Shown here piece by piece: positions 24,829-34,355 of a stretch of 44,013 bases of DNA. This DNA is from Verrucomicrobiota bacterium (GTDB lineage: Bacteria; Verrucomicrobiota; Verrucomicrobiia; Verrucomicrobiales; Akkermansiaceae). The first letter of the stretch is position 1. Each line of letters starts with the position of its first letter. A model generated the notes under the pieces. It did not search any database, was not told the DNA's origin, and worked only from the letters and a program-made list of their open reading frames with translations. The translations under genes and the position numbers were made by a program. The stretch covers positions 1 to 44,013 of the forward strand of contig JAFLEH010000042.1 of NCBI GenBank assembly GCA_017301995.1, written 5' to 3'.

Positions 24829-26670
24829 ATGAGCAACTCGCCAAACACTACTCACACCGCACTCCAACAATGGGTCACTGAGATGACCGCCCTTTGCACC
24901 CCCGACGCCGTCGAATGGTGCGATGGTTCGCAAGCCGAATGGGAACGCCTCACCAGCCTGATGGTGGAAAAAGGCACCTTCACCCGCCTCAACCCCGAGA
25001 AGCGCCCGAACTGCTTCCTCGCCCGCTCCACCCCGTCCGACGTGGCCCGCGTGGAAGACCGCACCTTCATCTGCTCCAAGGATCCTTCCGGAGCCGGCCC
25101 CACCAACCATTGGGCCGATCCCGCCGAAATGCGCGTCAAGCTGACTGAAAAGTTCAAGGGCTGCATGAAAGGCCGCACGATGTATGTGATTCCGTTCTGC
25201 ATGGGCCCGCTCGATTCCCCGCTCGCCAAAATCGGCGTGGAAATCACCGACAGCGCCTACGTCGTGGTCAACATGCGCATCATGACCCACATGGGCTCCC
25301 ATGTGCTCAAGCGCCTTGAAGAGGAAGCCGCCGGCACCGCCACCAACAAGCGCGATGGTTTCGGCACCTTCGTTCCCTGCCTCCACTCGGTCGGCGCCCC
25401 GCTGGAACCCGGCCAAGCCGATGTCACCTGGCCCTGCAACGAGGACAAATACATCGTTCACTTCCCGGATACCCGCGAGATCATGTCCTACGGATCCGGT
25501 TACGGCGGCAACGCGCTGCTCGGCAAAAAGTGCCTCGCCCTGCGCATCGCCTCCAACATCGCCCGCGACAACAACTGGATGGCCGAGCACATGCTGCTCG
25601 TCGGCCTCCACGCTCCGGATGGTACCACCAACTACATCGGCGCGGCCTTCCCCAGCGCCTGCGGCAAAACCAACCTCGCCATGCTCATCCCGCCGAAGTC
25701 CTATCAGGACGCCGGTTGGAAAACCTCCATCGTCGGCGACGACATCGCCTGGATCTGGCCGCATGAGGACGGCACCCTCCACGCGATCAACCCGGAAACC
25801 GGCTACTTCGGCGTGGCCCCCGGCACCGCCTACAACACCAACCCGCTCGCGATGGAATCCATCAAGGCGAACACCATCTTCACCAACGTCGGCCTCACCG
25901 ACGACGGCGACGTGTGGTGGGAAGGCATGGACGGCGAACCGCCCGCCCACGCCATCGACTGGACCGGACAGGACTGGACACCCGGCTGCGGCCGCGTCTG
26001 CGCCCACGCCAACGCCCGCTTCACCGCGCCCGCCGTGCAGTGCCCGTCGATCGACCCGAACTGGCAGAATCCGGACGGCGTCTCGCTTTCCGCCATCGTC
26101 TTCGGCGGCCGCCGCGCCTCCACCATGCCGCTGGTCTATCAGGCCAACGACTGGAACCACGGCGTTTACATCGGCGCCACCATGGGTTCGGAAATGACCG
26201 CCGCGGCCTTCGGCCAACTCGGCAAGGTCCGCCGCGACCCGATGGCGATGCTGCCGTTCTGCGGATACCATGTGGGCGACTACTTCGCGCATTGGATCAA
26301 GATCGGCACCCTGGCGACCAAGCTGCCGCAGGTGTTCCACGTGAACTGGTTCCGCAAGACCGCGGAAGGCAAGTGGATGTGGCCGGGCTACGGTGAAAAC
26401 ATGCGCGTCCTCGAGTGGATCGTGAACCGCTGCCAAGGCAAGGCCACCGGCACCGCCACCAAGGTCGGCACCAGCCCCACCTTCGCCGAGTTCAACACCG
26501 AAGGCATCGCCGGTTTCACCGAAGATTCGTTCAACGCCGTCATGGCCCTCGACTCCGCCGAATGGCAGGCCGAAATCGACGGCCAGGAGGAGTTCTTCGC
26601 CTCCGTGGGCGACAAACTGCCGGCCGAACTCACCGCCCAGCGCGCCGCCCTGGCCGCCCGCATGGCGTGA
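24829..26670 (+). CDS. pckG: Phosphoenolpyruvate carboxykinase (GTP)
   Basis: Interconverts oxaloacetate plus GTP and PEP plus GDP plus CO2, the first committed step of gluconeogenesis. The 613-residue product has the GTP-type layout: N-terminal lobe with RPNCFLARSTPSDVARVEDRT, the KGRTMYVIPFCMGP segment, the P-loop FPSACGKTN at 274-282 with the reactive Cys characteristic of the GTP class, and the downstream metal-binding GDDIAW. Length fits (about 600). The ATG at 24829 gives the expected start; the open frame to 24694 covers the upstream terminator and is not coding. Monocistronic, between two terminator-like hairpins. Confidence 0.96.
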   Translation: MSNSPNTTHTALQQWVTEMTALCTPDAVEWCDGSQAEWERLTSLMVEKGTFTRLNPEKRPNCFLARSTPSDVARVEDRTFICSKDPSGAGPTNHWADPAEMRVKLTEKFKGCMKGRTMYVIPFCMGPLDSPLAKIGVEITDSAYVVVNMRIMTHMGSHVLKRLEEEAAGTATNKRDGFGTFVPCLHSVGAPLEPGQADVTWPCNEDKYIVHFPDTREIMSYGSGYGGNALLGKKCLALRIASNIARDNNWMAEHMLLVGLHAPDGTTNYIGAAFPSACGKTNLAMLIPPKSYQDAGWKTSIVGDDIAWIWPHEDGTLHAINPETGYFGVAPGTAYNTNPLAMESIKANTIFTNVGLTDDGDVWWEGMDGEPPAHAIDWTGQDWTPGCGRVCAHANARFTAPAVQCPSIDPNWQNPDGVSLSAIVFGGRRASTMPLVYQANDWNHGVYIGATMGSEMTAAAFGQLGKVRRDPMAMLPFCGYHVGDYFAHWIKIGTLATKLPQVFHVNWFRKTAEGKWMWPGYGENMRVLEWIVNRCQGKATGTATKVGTSPTFAEFNTEGIAGFTEDSFNAVMALDSAEWQAEIDGQEEFFASVGDKLPAELTAQRAALAARMA

Positions 26671-26699
26671 GTCTAACCGTCAGTTAGCACAAATTCCCG

Positions 26700-26729
26700 A
26701 CGGGCCGCGTTCTCCGGAGCGCGGCCCGT
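26700..26729 (+). terminator. Terminator-like hairpin after pckG
   Basis: Arms ACGGGCCGCG (26700-26709) and CGCGGCCCGT (26720-26729) enclose a 10-base loop, 29 bases after the stop. The T-run is short (TTT). Confidence 0.6.
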
Positions 26730-26810
26730 TTCGCATTCACCCCGCGCGAGGTTCCGCATTCCTCCGAGACCGCGCTTGTAACAATCGCCCGGTTTCGGGT
26801 AAAAACAGGC

Positions 26811-27545
26811 GTGGGGCATGAACCAAAGACGCGTGACGCGCGAACGCGGGCCGGATTTCCGGATACCCGCTGGTCGCTGCTTGGCGCGGCGGGAGCGCCC
26901 GATGGCGGCCACGCCCTGGAGGAACTCTGCCGGGCCTACTGGTATCCGCTCTACGCCTTCGCGCGCCGCAGCGGCAGCGGACCTGCGGATGCGGAGGATC
27001 TCACCCAGGAGTTTTTCCGGAAACTGCTGGAGAAGAACTGGCTCGCGGACGCGGACCGCGAGAAGGGCCGGTTGCGCACGTTTTTTCTAACCGCCTTTCG
27101 CCGCCACATGGCGAACGAGTGGCGTCGCCGCTCGGCGGAGCGCAGGGGCGGTGGCGCGGAACCGCTGGCGTGGGAAATGGCCGGCGGCGAGGAACGCTAC
27201 TCGCTGGCCGGCCCCGGCATGGCCCCCGAGGAGCTTTTCGACCGGCAATGGGCGCTCGCCCTGATGGCCCGGGCGCTCGAGGGACTGGAGCGGGAATACC
27301 AAGAGGCCGGAAACGGCGCCGACTATCAGGTCCTCAAGGACGCGCTGATGCTGGATCATGGCGCGATCGACTACGGGGCCGTGGCCGTCCGTTTGGAAAC
27401 CACCGAGGGCGCGGCCCGCGTGGCGGTCCACCGGATCCGCAAGCGATTCCGCGCCCGGTTCCGCACGGAAGTCGCTCTCACACTCGAACACGGCGCGGAT
27501 CTGGAAAACGAAATGCGCTACATCGCCCGCGTTCTATCAGCATGA
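26811..27545 (+). CDS. ECF sigma factor (kinase-associated type)
   Basis: The 244-residue protein is a sigma-70 family group 4 factor. Region 2 runs from about residue 40, with LCRAYWYPLYAFARR and the DAEDLTQEFFRKLLEK motif, followed by RLRTFFLTAFRRHMANEW. Region 4 is a helix-turn-helix near the end (YGAVAVRLETTEGAARVAVH then RIRKRFR). The opening FPDTRWSLL is typical of the PVC-specific ECF groups coupled to Ser/Thr kinases rather than to anti-sigma factors. The kinase gene follows 46 bases downstream, consistent with phosphorylation-controlled sigma activity. No membrane anti-sigma gene is present. Confidence 0.92.
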   Translation: MGHEPKTRDARTRAGFPDTRWSLLGAAGAPDGGHALEELCRAYWYPLYAFARRSGSGPADAEDLTQEFFRKLLEKNWLADADREKGRLRTFFLTAFRRHMANEWRRRSAERRGGGAEPLAWEMAGGEERYSLAGPGMAPEELFDRQWALALMARALEGLEREYQEAGNGADYQVLKDALMLDHGAIDYGAVAVRLETTEGAARVAVHRIRKRFRARFRTEVALTLEHGADLENEMRYIARVLSA

Positions 27546-27591
27546 AACCTCGCGGTAACAACCACCGGCCGGACGGTAAGAAACGGATGCG

Positions 27592-30018
27592 ATGAACGAT
27601 TCCCAACCCAACCCTTGCCCCCGCTGCGGACACTTGCTCGCCGCCGACACCCCCGGCGGACTGTGCCCCCGGTGCGTGATGGCGATGAACCTCGCCCCGG
27701 AAACCATCCTCACCCAGCCCGACGATCCCGCGCCGGGATTGCAACCCCTTTCCCCCGGGGAAATCGCCGACAAGTTTCCCGGCTACGAGATCCTCGAATG
27801 CCTCGGCCGCGGCGGCATGGGCGTGGTTTACAAGGCACGGCAGAAGTCGCTCGACCGGATCGTCGCCATCAAAATCCTCCCGCCCGAACGGGTCGGAGAG
27901 GAACGATTCGCCGACCGCTTCGCCACCGAGGCGGCCACGCTGGCGAAACTCAACCACCCGAACATCGTCACCGTCCACGACTTCGGCGAGACCGGCGGGC
28001 TGTTCTACATCGTGATGGAATACGTGGATGGCGTGAACCTCCGCGACCTGCTGCGCGAGGGAAAACTCGAACCCCAACAAGCCCTCGCCATCGTCCCGCC
28101 GGTCTGCGACGCGCTCCAATCCGCCCACGAAAAAGGCATCGTCCACCGCGACATCAAACCGGAAAACATCCTGCTAGACAAAGACGGCCGGATCAAGATC
28201 GCGGACTTCGGCATTGCAAAACTGATAGGCCCTGTAGCGGCGGTCTGCGACCGTCGCACTTCACCGGATGAAAGCCAGCGACGGTCGCAGACCGCCGCTA
28301 CAGTGATGGCCGGCACGCAAGGCTACAGCGCTCCCGAACAAGCCAACTGCACCGCCGACCACCGCGCGGACATCTACGCGCTCGGCGTGGTGCTCTACGA
28401 AATGCTAACCGGCGAACGGCCTAACAAGGATGTGGTCGCTCCCTCGCGCAAGGTGCGGATCGACGTGCGCCTCGACGAAATGGTCCTGCGCGCCCTCGAG
28501 AAAGAACCCGAACGCCGCTACCAAACCGCCGGGGAGTTCAGGACGATGGTGGAGACGATCGCAAACGCTCCCGTTTCGGGCGGCTCTCCGGCGAGTCTCC
28601 TGAAATCCACGGAATGCCTCTACGCGACGCCGGAATTCCACCAAACCATTTGGGGCGCGATGAAGATCCATCAGGGATTGGGATCGCTGTTTCTCTATCA
28701 GGACCGGCTTGAGGTCCAGGCGGGGCTGTCGCGCACGACCATTCCCCTGGAAAACGTGCGCCGCCTGGAACTGATCCGCTATCCGTTCTTTCAAAGCCCC
28801 GCTGGACTGCGCTCGATCGAAATCGAATTCGAGGACGGCAACCGGCTCCAACGATTGGTACTCACCCCCAGCAAGGGAATGTTCTCCTTCGTGGGCACCA
28901 CCAACAAGCGGGTTCTGGAATGGTTCGGCTCGATCCGCGAAGCCATCGTGGCCTCCACGGGAAATGCGCCGCCGGGATCCAACGTGCCGCTTCTCTATCA
29001 AGGGTTTTCGGGCGAGGGCACTTTGGTTGCGTCATGTGTGATGCTTGGATCGTTCGCGGTGTTGCTCGCCGTTCCAACCTTCCTCGCCCTGACCGCTTCA
29101 TGGAGGAGCATCCTGCCGATGGCGATTCCCCTCGTTTTCGGGGCGTCATTCGCGCTCGCGCTCGCATGGGGGCAACGGCGTCAACGCCGGAAAGAGCCGG
29201 GATCGGAAGCCGCGGGAAGACCGGCCTCCGTGTTAGTCTGGTCCATCGCGCTGCACGGGTTGGTTCTATTGGCGCTCGCCCTCGCCGCGTTCATGCTGCT
29301 GCCGTCTTATGGAGAGATATTCTCCGAATTCGCAACGCCGTTGCCCGCTGCGACGCAATGGGTTTTCGCGATCGGCCGTTTCGTTCGGGGTGGCGGCTGG
29401 CTGCTTTTCCCCGTTGTTTTCGCAGTGGACGGTCTGATCTGTCTGTTGCTGTTCAAACGACCTTCGCGAAAGGCATTCACAATCTGGGTGATTGCCGCAA
29501 TGACCGCAGGCATTGGTTTTGCGGCTCTGTGTTTTGCGGCGATTCAAATCCCGCTGCGGTCCTTGGTTGACCATTCCATGCCACCCGGACCGGCGCTTGG
29601 AGCATCCGGACCGGCTCCATCGACGGCGAACGACCGCATCCTCATCGAAGACCTCGCCCTCCACCTCATCGTGGCCATCCGCGATAAGGACGATGCGAAA
29701 CTGAAGTCGCTGGCCTCGGACCGGATCAAGGGTTGGCCGGAGGCGCTGCCGGTGTTTGCCGTGGAACTGCGCGAACACATGCGGCAGGCCACCGGCAATG
29801 ACAAATTCGACCTCCGGGCCGGCGAATCGCTGGTGGATGGGGACTTCGCCGCCGTCCGCTGCACCGGCCCTGCGGAACTCGATGATAAATGCCTCGTGCT
29901 TTTCTTCGTAAAATCCGCCGACGGTTGGCGCAGCTTTTCGCTATGCAACGCGACCACCGCCACACCGCTCGCCCGAATTCTGGCCGATCTGAATAAGAAG
30001 TCCGCCACCAAGAAATAA
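27592..30018 (+). CDS. Membrane Ser/Thr protein kinase with zinc ribbon
   Basis: The 808-residue protein starts with a CxxC...CxxC zinc ribbon (residues 9-28). The kinase domain follows: Gly loop GRGGMGVVY (72-80), Lys94 in VAIK, HRDIKPEN with Asp187, DFG at 205-207 and APE at 247-249. All catalytic residues are present. The activation segment between DFG and APE is unusual: residues 214-237 are encoded by a 72-bp perfect palindrome. After the kinase domain comes a PH-like beta domain (about 340-450), four or more membrane helices (about 475-680), and an extracytoplasmic alpha/beta domain of about 110 residues. The upstream ECF sigma factor is its likely partner. Function inferred from family and pairing. 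Confidence 0.9.
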   Translation: MNDSQPNPCPRCGHLLAADTPGGLCPRCVMAMNLAPETILTQPDDPAPGLQPLSPGEIADKFPGYEILECLGRGGMGVVYKARQKSLDRIVAIKILPPERVGEERFADRFATEAATLAKLNHPNIVTVHDFGETGGLFYIVMEYVDGVNLRDLLREGKLEPQQALAIVPPVCDALQSAHEKGIVHRDIKPENILLDKDGRIKIADFGIAKLIGPVAAVCDRRTSPDESQRRSQTAATVMAGTQGYSAPEQANCTADHRADIYALGVVLYEMLTGERPNKDVVAPSRKVRIDVRLDEMVLRALEKEPERRYQTAGEFRTMVETIANAPVSGGSPASLLKSTECLYATPEFHQTIWGAMKIHQGLGSLFLYQDRLEVQAGLSRTTIPLENVRRLELIRYPFFQSPAGLRSIEIEFEDGNRLQRLVLTPSKGMFSFVGTTNKRVLEWFGSIREAIVASTGNAPPGSNVPLLYQGFSGEGTLVASCVMLGSFAVLLAVPTFLALTASWRSILPMAIPLVFGASFALALAWGQRRQRRKEPGSEAAGRPASVLVWSIALHGLVLLALALAAFMLLPSYGEIFSEFATPLPAATQWVFAIGRFVRGGGWLLFPVVFAVDGLICLLLFKRPSRKAFTIWVIAAMTAGIGFAALCFAAIQIPLRSLVDHSMPPGPALGASGPAPSTANDRILIEDLALHLIVAIRDKDDAKLKSLASDRIKGWPEALPVFAVELREHMRQATGNDKFDLRAGESLVDGDFAAVRCTGPAELDDKCLVLFFVKSADGWRSFSLCNATTATPLARILADLNKKSATKK
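28232..28303. repeat. REP-like perfect palindrome inside the kinase activation segment
   Basis: Two exact 26-base inverted arms (28232-28257 and 28278-28303) flank a 20-base loop. Total length is 72 bases, exactly 24 codons, so the kinase frame is kept. Arm sequence CTGTAGCGGCGGTC matches the reverse of blocks in the intergenic repeats at 13370-13399 and 13507-13600, so this is a member of a dispersed family. Confidence 0.9.
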
Positions 30019-30037
30019 TCCACCATCTATCAAAACC

Positions 30038-30697
30038 ATGAATGCCCGTCCACATTCCCTCCGTTGGCTCGCCATTGTTCTATCCCTTCTCGCCGGTGCC
30101 GGAGTTTCCCGGATCCGCGCCGAGGAGGAAGACCCCGCCGCCATGCGCGAGCGGATCGCCGCGCTCGAAAAACGACTCGCCGAACTCGAAAACAAGGAAG
30201 ACAACGCCAAAAAGCTCGAACGCCTGCGCGAGGAAAACAAGCTCAACGCCCGCAAGCGCGCCGCCGAGGACCGCCGCACCTACAAACCGGAGGAACTCGC
30301 GGAAATCGAGAGCCTCTATCAGGTGGCAAACAAAAACTGGCGCACCGACGAGGCCCGCGCGAGCCTGAAGAAGCTGCTCGACAAGTTCGACAAAGCCAAC
30401 CGCACCGGATGTGCCACCCTTTACATGGGCCAAATGAGCCAGGGCAAGGAGCGGATCGACTACCTCACCCGCGCGGTCGAGAAGTTCAGTGATTGCTACT
30501 ATTTTGACGGCTGCCAGGTCGGCGGCTACGGGCGATTCGTCCTCGCGCTCACCCTCTGGGAAAGCGGCGAGAAAGACAAAGCCCGCGCGCTGTTGGCCGA
30601 GTTGAAGAAGAACTTCAAGGACGCGATCGACCACAAGGGCCGCCCGATGTCCGAGATCGCCGAGGCCGCGGAAAAGGAACTCGGGGCGAACCCGTGA
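30038..30697 (+). CDS. Secreted helical repeat-like protein
   Basis: The 219-residue product has a signal peptide (about 1-28, cleavage near IRAE). A charged coiled-coil follows (about 33-85, MRERIAALEKRLAELENKED), then a helical region with paired helices of TPR character (ASLKKLLDKFDKANRTGCAT, later GEKDKARALLAELKKNF). It starts 19 bases after the kinase stop and is probably the third gene of the sigma-kinase operon. A periplasmic partner or sensor for the kinase is plausible, but no family is recognised. Confidence 0.7.
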   Translation: MNARPHSLRWLAIVLSLLAGAGVSRIRAEEEDPAAMRERIAALEKRLAELENKEDNAKKLERLREENKLNARKRAAEDRRTYKPEELAEIESLYQVANKNWRTDEARASLKKLLDKFDKANRTGCATLYMGQMSQGKERIDYLTRAVEKFSDCYYFDGCQVGGYGRFVLALTLWESGEKDKARALLAELKKNFKDAIDHKGRPMSEIAEAAEKELGANP

Positions 30698-30859
30698 CGC
30701 CGCACCCCTTTCAAGGAGCATGGGCGTCCCGCCCTCCCCTATCAAATCCAGCTCCGGCGCGGGGGCTCCCTACGCGCGGATCCCCCCGGAAATCCGATTC
30801 ACTGTGCTAAACTTCTTCATGCCGGTGCGTATGGGGCTCGGAAGATTCCATCCGCCCGC

Positions 30860-32191
30860 ATGTTCCGATTTGTTGCCAGATTTTCGCTGATTTTCCTGCT
30901 TTTGTCGGGGGTCGGGCTGGTTTTGCCGGGTGGGTTATCGGGATGCCGGGGACGGTCGGCTGCGGAAAAACCCGCGCCGCGTCTCACCCAGGAAATATAT
31001 GTTTGGCAGCGGGTTTGGAATCCGGAGGTGGAGGATGCCGCGAGGACGGCGGCGACGGTTGCGGACGGCATGATCCCGCTTGCGGCGCAGGTCGCGTGGC
31101 GGGACGGGCGGGCGGCGGCCACCCGTCCTAACATCCCGTGGCGGGAACTGTCCGGCAACCGCAAGCGGCTCGCGGTGGCGCTGCGGGTGGATCCGGTGCC
31201 CGCAGGGCGGATCGGCTTGCCGGAAACCGAATCCGCGGTGGTGAATGAGGCTCGCGAGTGCCTCCGGCGGACCGATGGGGCGACGGTGGCCGAGTTGCAC
31301 CTCGATTTCGACGCGGCCGAATCCCAACTGCGGGTCTATGCCAAGTGGGTGCGGGCGATCCGTGCGGCGGCGGCACCCGTTCCGGTCACGTTCACCGCCC
31401 TTCCCACGTGGCTGAAACACCCGGATTTTCCCGCTCTGGCGCAGGCCGGTGACGGGTATGTGCTGCAAGTCCACGGCTGCGAACGACCCACGCCGGAAAG
31501 CACGCGTCTGTGCGATCCCCGGAAGGCCCGCGCCTGGGTGTGCGCCGCCTCCCGCGCGGCCCCGGGCGTGCCCTTCCGCGTGGCCCTGCCCACCTACGCC
31601 TATGAAACCGCTTTCGCGCCCGATGGAGCGTGCCTCGGATTGGTCGCGGAAGGTCAGGCCAGATTGTGGCCGGCTAACAGCCGCGTGCTCCGTCTATCCG
31701 CCAACCCGGAGGAACTCGCCGGACTACGCGACGGTTGGCAACACGACCGGCCGCCCGAAATGACCGGCCTGGTCTGGTTCCGCCTGCCCGTGCCCGGCGA
31801 CGAACGCAACTGGCGCTGGCCCACGCTGCGCGCGATGTTGGAGAACCGTCTGCCCCAAGTCGCACTGACGGTCCGCTCCGGTCCATCCGATGACAACCGG
31901 CTCCACGATCTAACCATCACCAACACCGGCGACGCCGACGCCGCGGCGGACGGCCTGCGGATTCGGGCGGATTGGACCGGAACCACCTCCGAGGCCGGCG
32001 AGGCATTGCCGGGGTTCGTTATGGAAATCCATCCGGACCATGCTATCATCCGCCGCGCGCCCGGCAACGCCACATCTTCCCCAATGGTCCTCCGGCCCGG
32101 CTCCACCGTTTCCCTCGGGTGGTTGCGCTTCGCCTCGGCCGCAACCCAACTCCAGCTCAATGTAGCAACCGATGAAACTCCGACGAACTAA
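30860..32191 (+). CDS. DUF3142 lipoprotein
   Basis: The 443-residue product has a lipoprotein signal (LSGC near residue 29). A TIM-barrel-like DUF3142 domain follows, starting EIYVWQRVW and continuing with ELHLDFDAAESQLRVYAKWV, VTFTALPTWLKH, GYVLQVHGCE and FRVALPTYAYE. The acidic LDFD pair and later aromatic residues resemble a glycoside-hydrolase-like pocket, but no enzymatic activity is established for the family. A C-terminal beta domain of about 120 residues follows. The end overlaps the next gene by 20 bases, so the two are translationally linked. Confidence 0.85.
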   Translation: MFRFVARFSLIFLLLSGVGLVLPGGLSGCRGRSAAEKPAPRLTQEIYVWQRVWNPEVEDAARTAATVADGMIPLAAQVAWRDGRAAATRPNIPWRELSGNRKRLAVALRVDPVPAGRIGLPETESAVVNEARECLRRTDGATVAELHLDFDAAESQLRVYAKWVRAIRAAAAPVPVTFTALPTWLKHPDFPALAQAGDGYVLQVHGCERPTPESTRLCDPRKARAWVCAASRAAPGVPFRVALPTYAYETAFAPDGACLGLVAEGQARLWPANSRVLRLSANPEELAGLRDGWQHDRPPEMTGLVWFRLPVPGDERNWRWPTLRAMLENRLPQVALTVRSGPSDDNRLHDLTITNTGDADAAADGLRIRADWTGTTSEAGEALPGFVMEIHPDHAIIRRAPGNATSSPMVLRPGSTVSLGWLRFASAATQLQLNVATDETPTN

Positions 32192-34355
32192 CCGCATGAT
32201 CGTTTCCGGCGCCGCCGCGCTCGGGATTTGTTGGACTCCGGGCGTTTCGTTGGCCAGCGGTCCGCTGATGCCCGACGCGTTGCTCTCGCTGGGTGGCCAG
32301 GAGGCGGTTTGGGCACCCGAATTCTTTTATCTAACCGAGCTACGCGCGCTAGCGGCGGATTACAAGGACTTCGATCCGGCCTACCGTCCCGCCGCAGGCC
32401 ATGGCAATGAGCTAACCGAAAACGCCGATGATGAGGATTTCGCGAAAGCCCTGGCCGAGCGCCGGATCCAACCCGCCGACCCGGCGCAGGCGACCCGCCA
32501 ACACCTCGCTGCCCGCGCGTTTCTCAATGCCGAACCGCCCCAACCGGGACCGCTGCCCGCCTCGATCGAGAGCGAGTTCCGGGATTACCACGAAGGAGCG
32601 CTGGCCTACCGCCGCAAGGATCTACCCGCCGCGCGCGCCTCGTTCGGAAAATTGTTGGACCGCCCGGCCGAACAACGCCATTTCAGAACCGTGTGGGCGC
32701 ATTACATGCTCGCGCGGATCGAGGCGGACGAATCCCATCCGGATGAAGCCGTCAAGTCCTGCCGTGCCCTGCGTCAGGCGGTCCGCGACGGTTTCGCCGA
32801 TCCCACCGATTGTTACTCGGCGAGCCTGCGGATCGAAGCGGCGTTCAATGACGAACTCGGGTGGCGGCTCCAGCTCCAACACCTCGCCAACGACCCCGAC
32901 AGCATGAATGCCGATCACCCGATCGGCACCTTGCTCCAGGCCTACGATGATTCCGAACTCGCCCGCCGCGCCGCCAATCCGGTGCTCCGCGCGGTGACAT
33001 CCTGCGAGCTGATGAGCGGCGCGAGTTGTTATGGATATCAGGGCGAAAACGCCGCCGCCGCGTGCAAACGCTGGCTGGACGCCATCGAAAAGGCGGGTGT
33101 CCGCGAGGCGGGCGACGCCGACCGGCTCGGCTGGATCGCCTATCTGGCCGGCGACTATCCGCGCGCCGGCAAATGGCTGAAGCTCCAACAGAAATCCACG
33201 CCGCTCTCGCTATGGCTACAGGCCAAGCTCGACCTCCGCGCCGGGCGTCCGGCCTCCGCTCTAACGGCCATGAAATCCGCGCTGCCGATGCTGGGGCAGG
33301 GGCCGCGGTTGGAAGTGCCCGCCTACATTGGCACCCCGTTCATCACGCCCCGCGACGCCGCGTGGGCCGACCAGGCGCTGCTGCTGATGGCCGCCGGACG
33401 GTTCCGCGAAACCATGGACGCTTTTCTAACCGGAGGACACTGGCAGGACGCCGCGTGGGTGGCCGAACGGCTGATGACCACCGACGAACTGAAGGCCTAC
33501 GTGGACAAATCGCGGCCATGGAACGTGGCGAGGGAAAAAGCCGCAATGGACTTCGAGCGCGACGGCAACCGGGGGGAGCGCATCTTCGCCACCTGTCTAA
33601 CCAACTGGAGCGCGATGGCGGACACCTCGGAGGACTACCTGACCCTGCGGCTCCGCTGGCTGCTGGCACGCCGCCTCATGCGGGAGGGTCGCCTATCCGA
33701 ATCAATCCCTTACTTTCCCGAGTGGCAGCGCGGCGAGGCGGAAATCTATCGGACCGCTTTGCGGAACGCCCGCGACACAAGACGGTCCCGGCCCAACCGC
33801 GCCGGCGATTGGTGGCAGGCAGCGTGGCTTGCCCGCACCCGCGGCCTGGAGTTGATGGGGACGGAACGCGAACCCGACAACGCGGTCTGGGGCGGCCAAT
33901 ACGAAGCTCCCGCCACCCGCCACATCCGTCTGAAGGGAAAAATCACCGAATTCCGCGGCACATGGGACCACCCGGAACCCGATGTCGAGGTTCCGCTGCT
34001 GCTGCCGGTCTCCGCCATCGAACGCAAGCGTCTGCTGGGAATCGAGCAACCCCATACCCTACGCTGGCATTACCGCATCACCGCCACCATCTATGCCTGG
34101 CGGGCCGCACTTCTGATGCCCGACGGCACCGAGGACCTCGCCGATGTCCTCAACTCCGCCGGCCGATGGCTGCGCCAAACCGAGGGTGGCGAGAAGTTGT
34201 CCAAAAAGTTCTACGACGCCATCGAGTCCCGCTGCCCGAACACCGAACTCGGTCGCAAGGTCCTCGCCCGGAAAAATTTCACCAACGACCTCGGCCCGCT
34301 CAGCGGCAAGGAGATCGAAAGCAAGCATGAAACACCCGCCGCGGATGAGCGATAA
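32172..34355 (+). CDS. Large secreted helical-repeat protein of unknown function
   Basis: The 727-residue product has a signal peptide (about 1-29). Nearly all of the rest is alpha-helical with TPR-like periodicity: FRTVWAHYMLARIEADESH, DRLGWIAYLAGDYPRAGKWL, and AWADQALLLMAAGRFRETMD. No named family is recognised; similar proteins next to DUF3142 would make this a conserved pair. It overlaps the upstream DUF3142 gene by 20 bases and the downstream gene by 29, so a three-gene unit is likely. It probably acts as a periplasmic scaffold. Confidence 0.75.
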   Translation: MKLRRTNRMIVSGAAALGICWTPGVSLASGPLMPDALLSLGGQEAVWAPEFFYLTELRALAADYKDFDPAYRPAAGHGNELTENADDEDFAKALAERRIQPADPAQATRQHLAARAFLNAEPPQPGPLPASIESEFRDYHEGALAYRRKDLPAARASFGKLLDRPAEQRHFRTVWAHYMLARIEADESHPDEAVKSCRALRQAVRDGFADPTDCYSASLRIEAAFNDELGWRLQLQHLANDPDSMNADHPIGTLLQAYDDSELARRAANPVLRAVTSCELMSGASCYGYQGENAAAACKRWLDAIEKAGVREAGDADRLGWIAYLAGDYPRAGKWLKLQQKSTPLSLWLQAKLDLRAGRPASALTAMKSALPMLGQGPRLEVPAYIGTPFITPRDAAWADQALLLMAAGRFRETMDAFLTGGHWQDAAWVAERLMTTDELKAYVDKSRPWNVAREKAAMDFERDGNRGERIFATCLTNWSAMADTSEDYLTLRLRWLLARRLMREGRLSESIPYFPEWQRGEAEIYRTALRNARDTRRSRPNRAGDWWQAAWLARTRGLELMGTEREPDNAVWGGQYEAPATRHIRLKGKITEFRGTWDHPEPDVEVPLLLPVSAIERKRLLGIEQPHTLRWHYRITATIYAWRAALLMPDGTEDLADVLNSAGRWLRQTEGGEKLSKKFYDAIESRCPNTELGRKVLARKNFTNDLGPLSGKEIESKHETPAADER

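Noticed and set aside
24769..26436. Antisense open frame of 555 codons opposite pckG
   Set aside because: Same mirror effect. PEP carboxykinase is clear on the plus strand.
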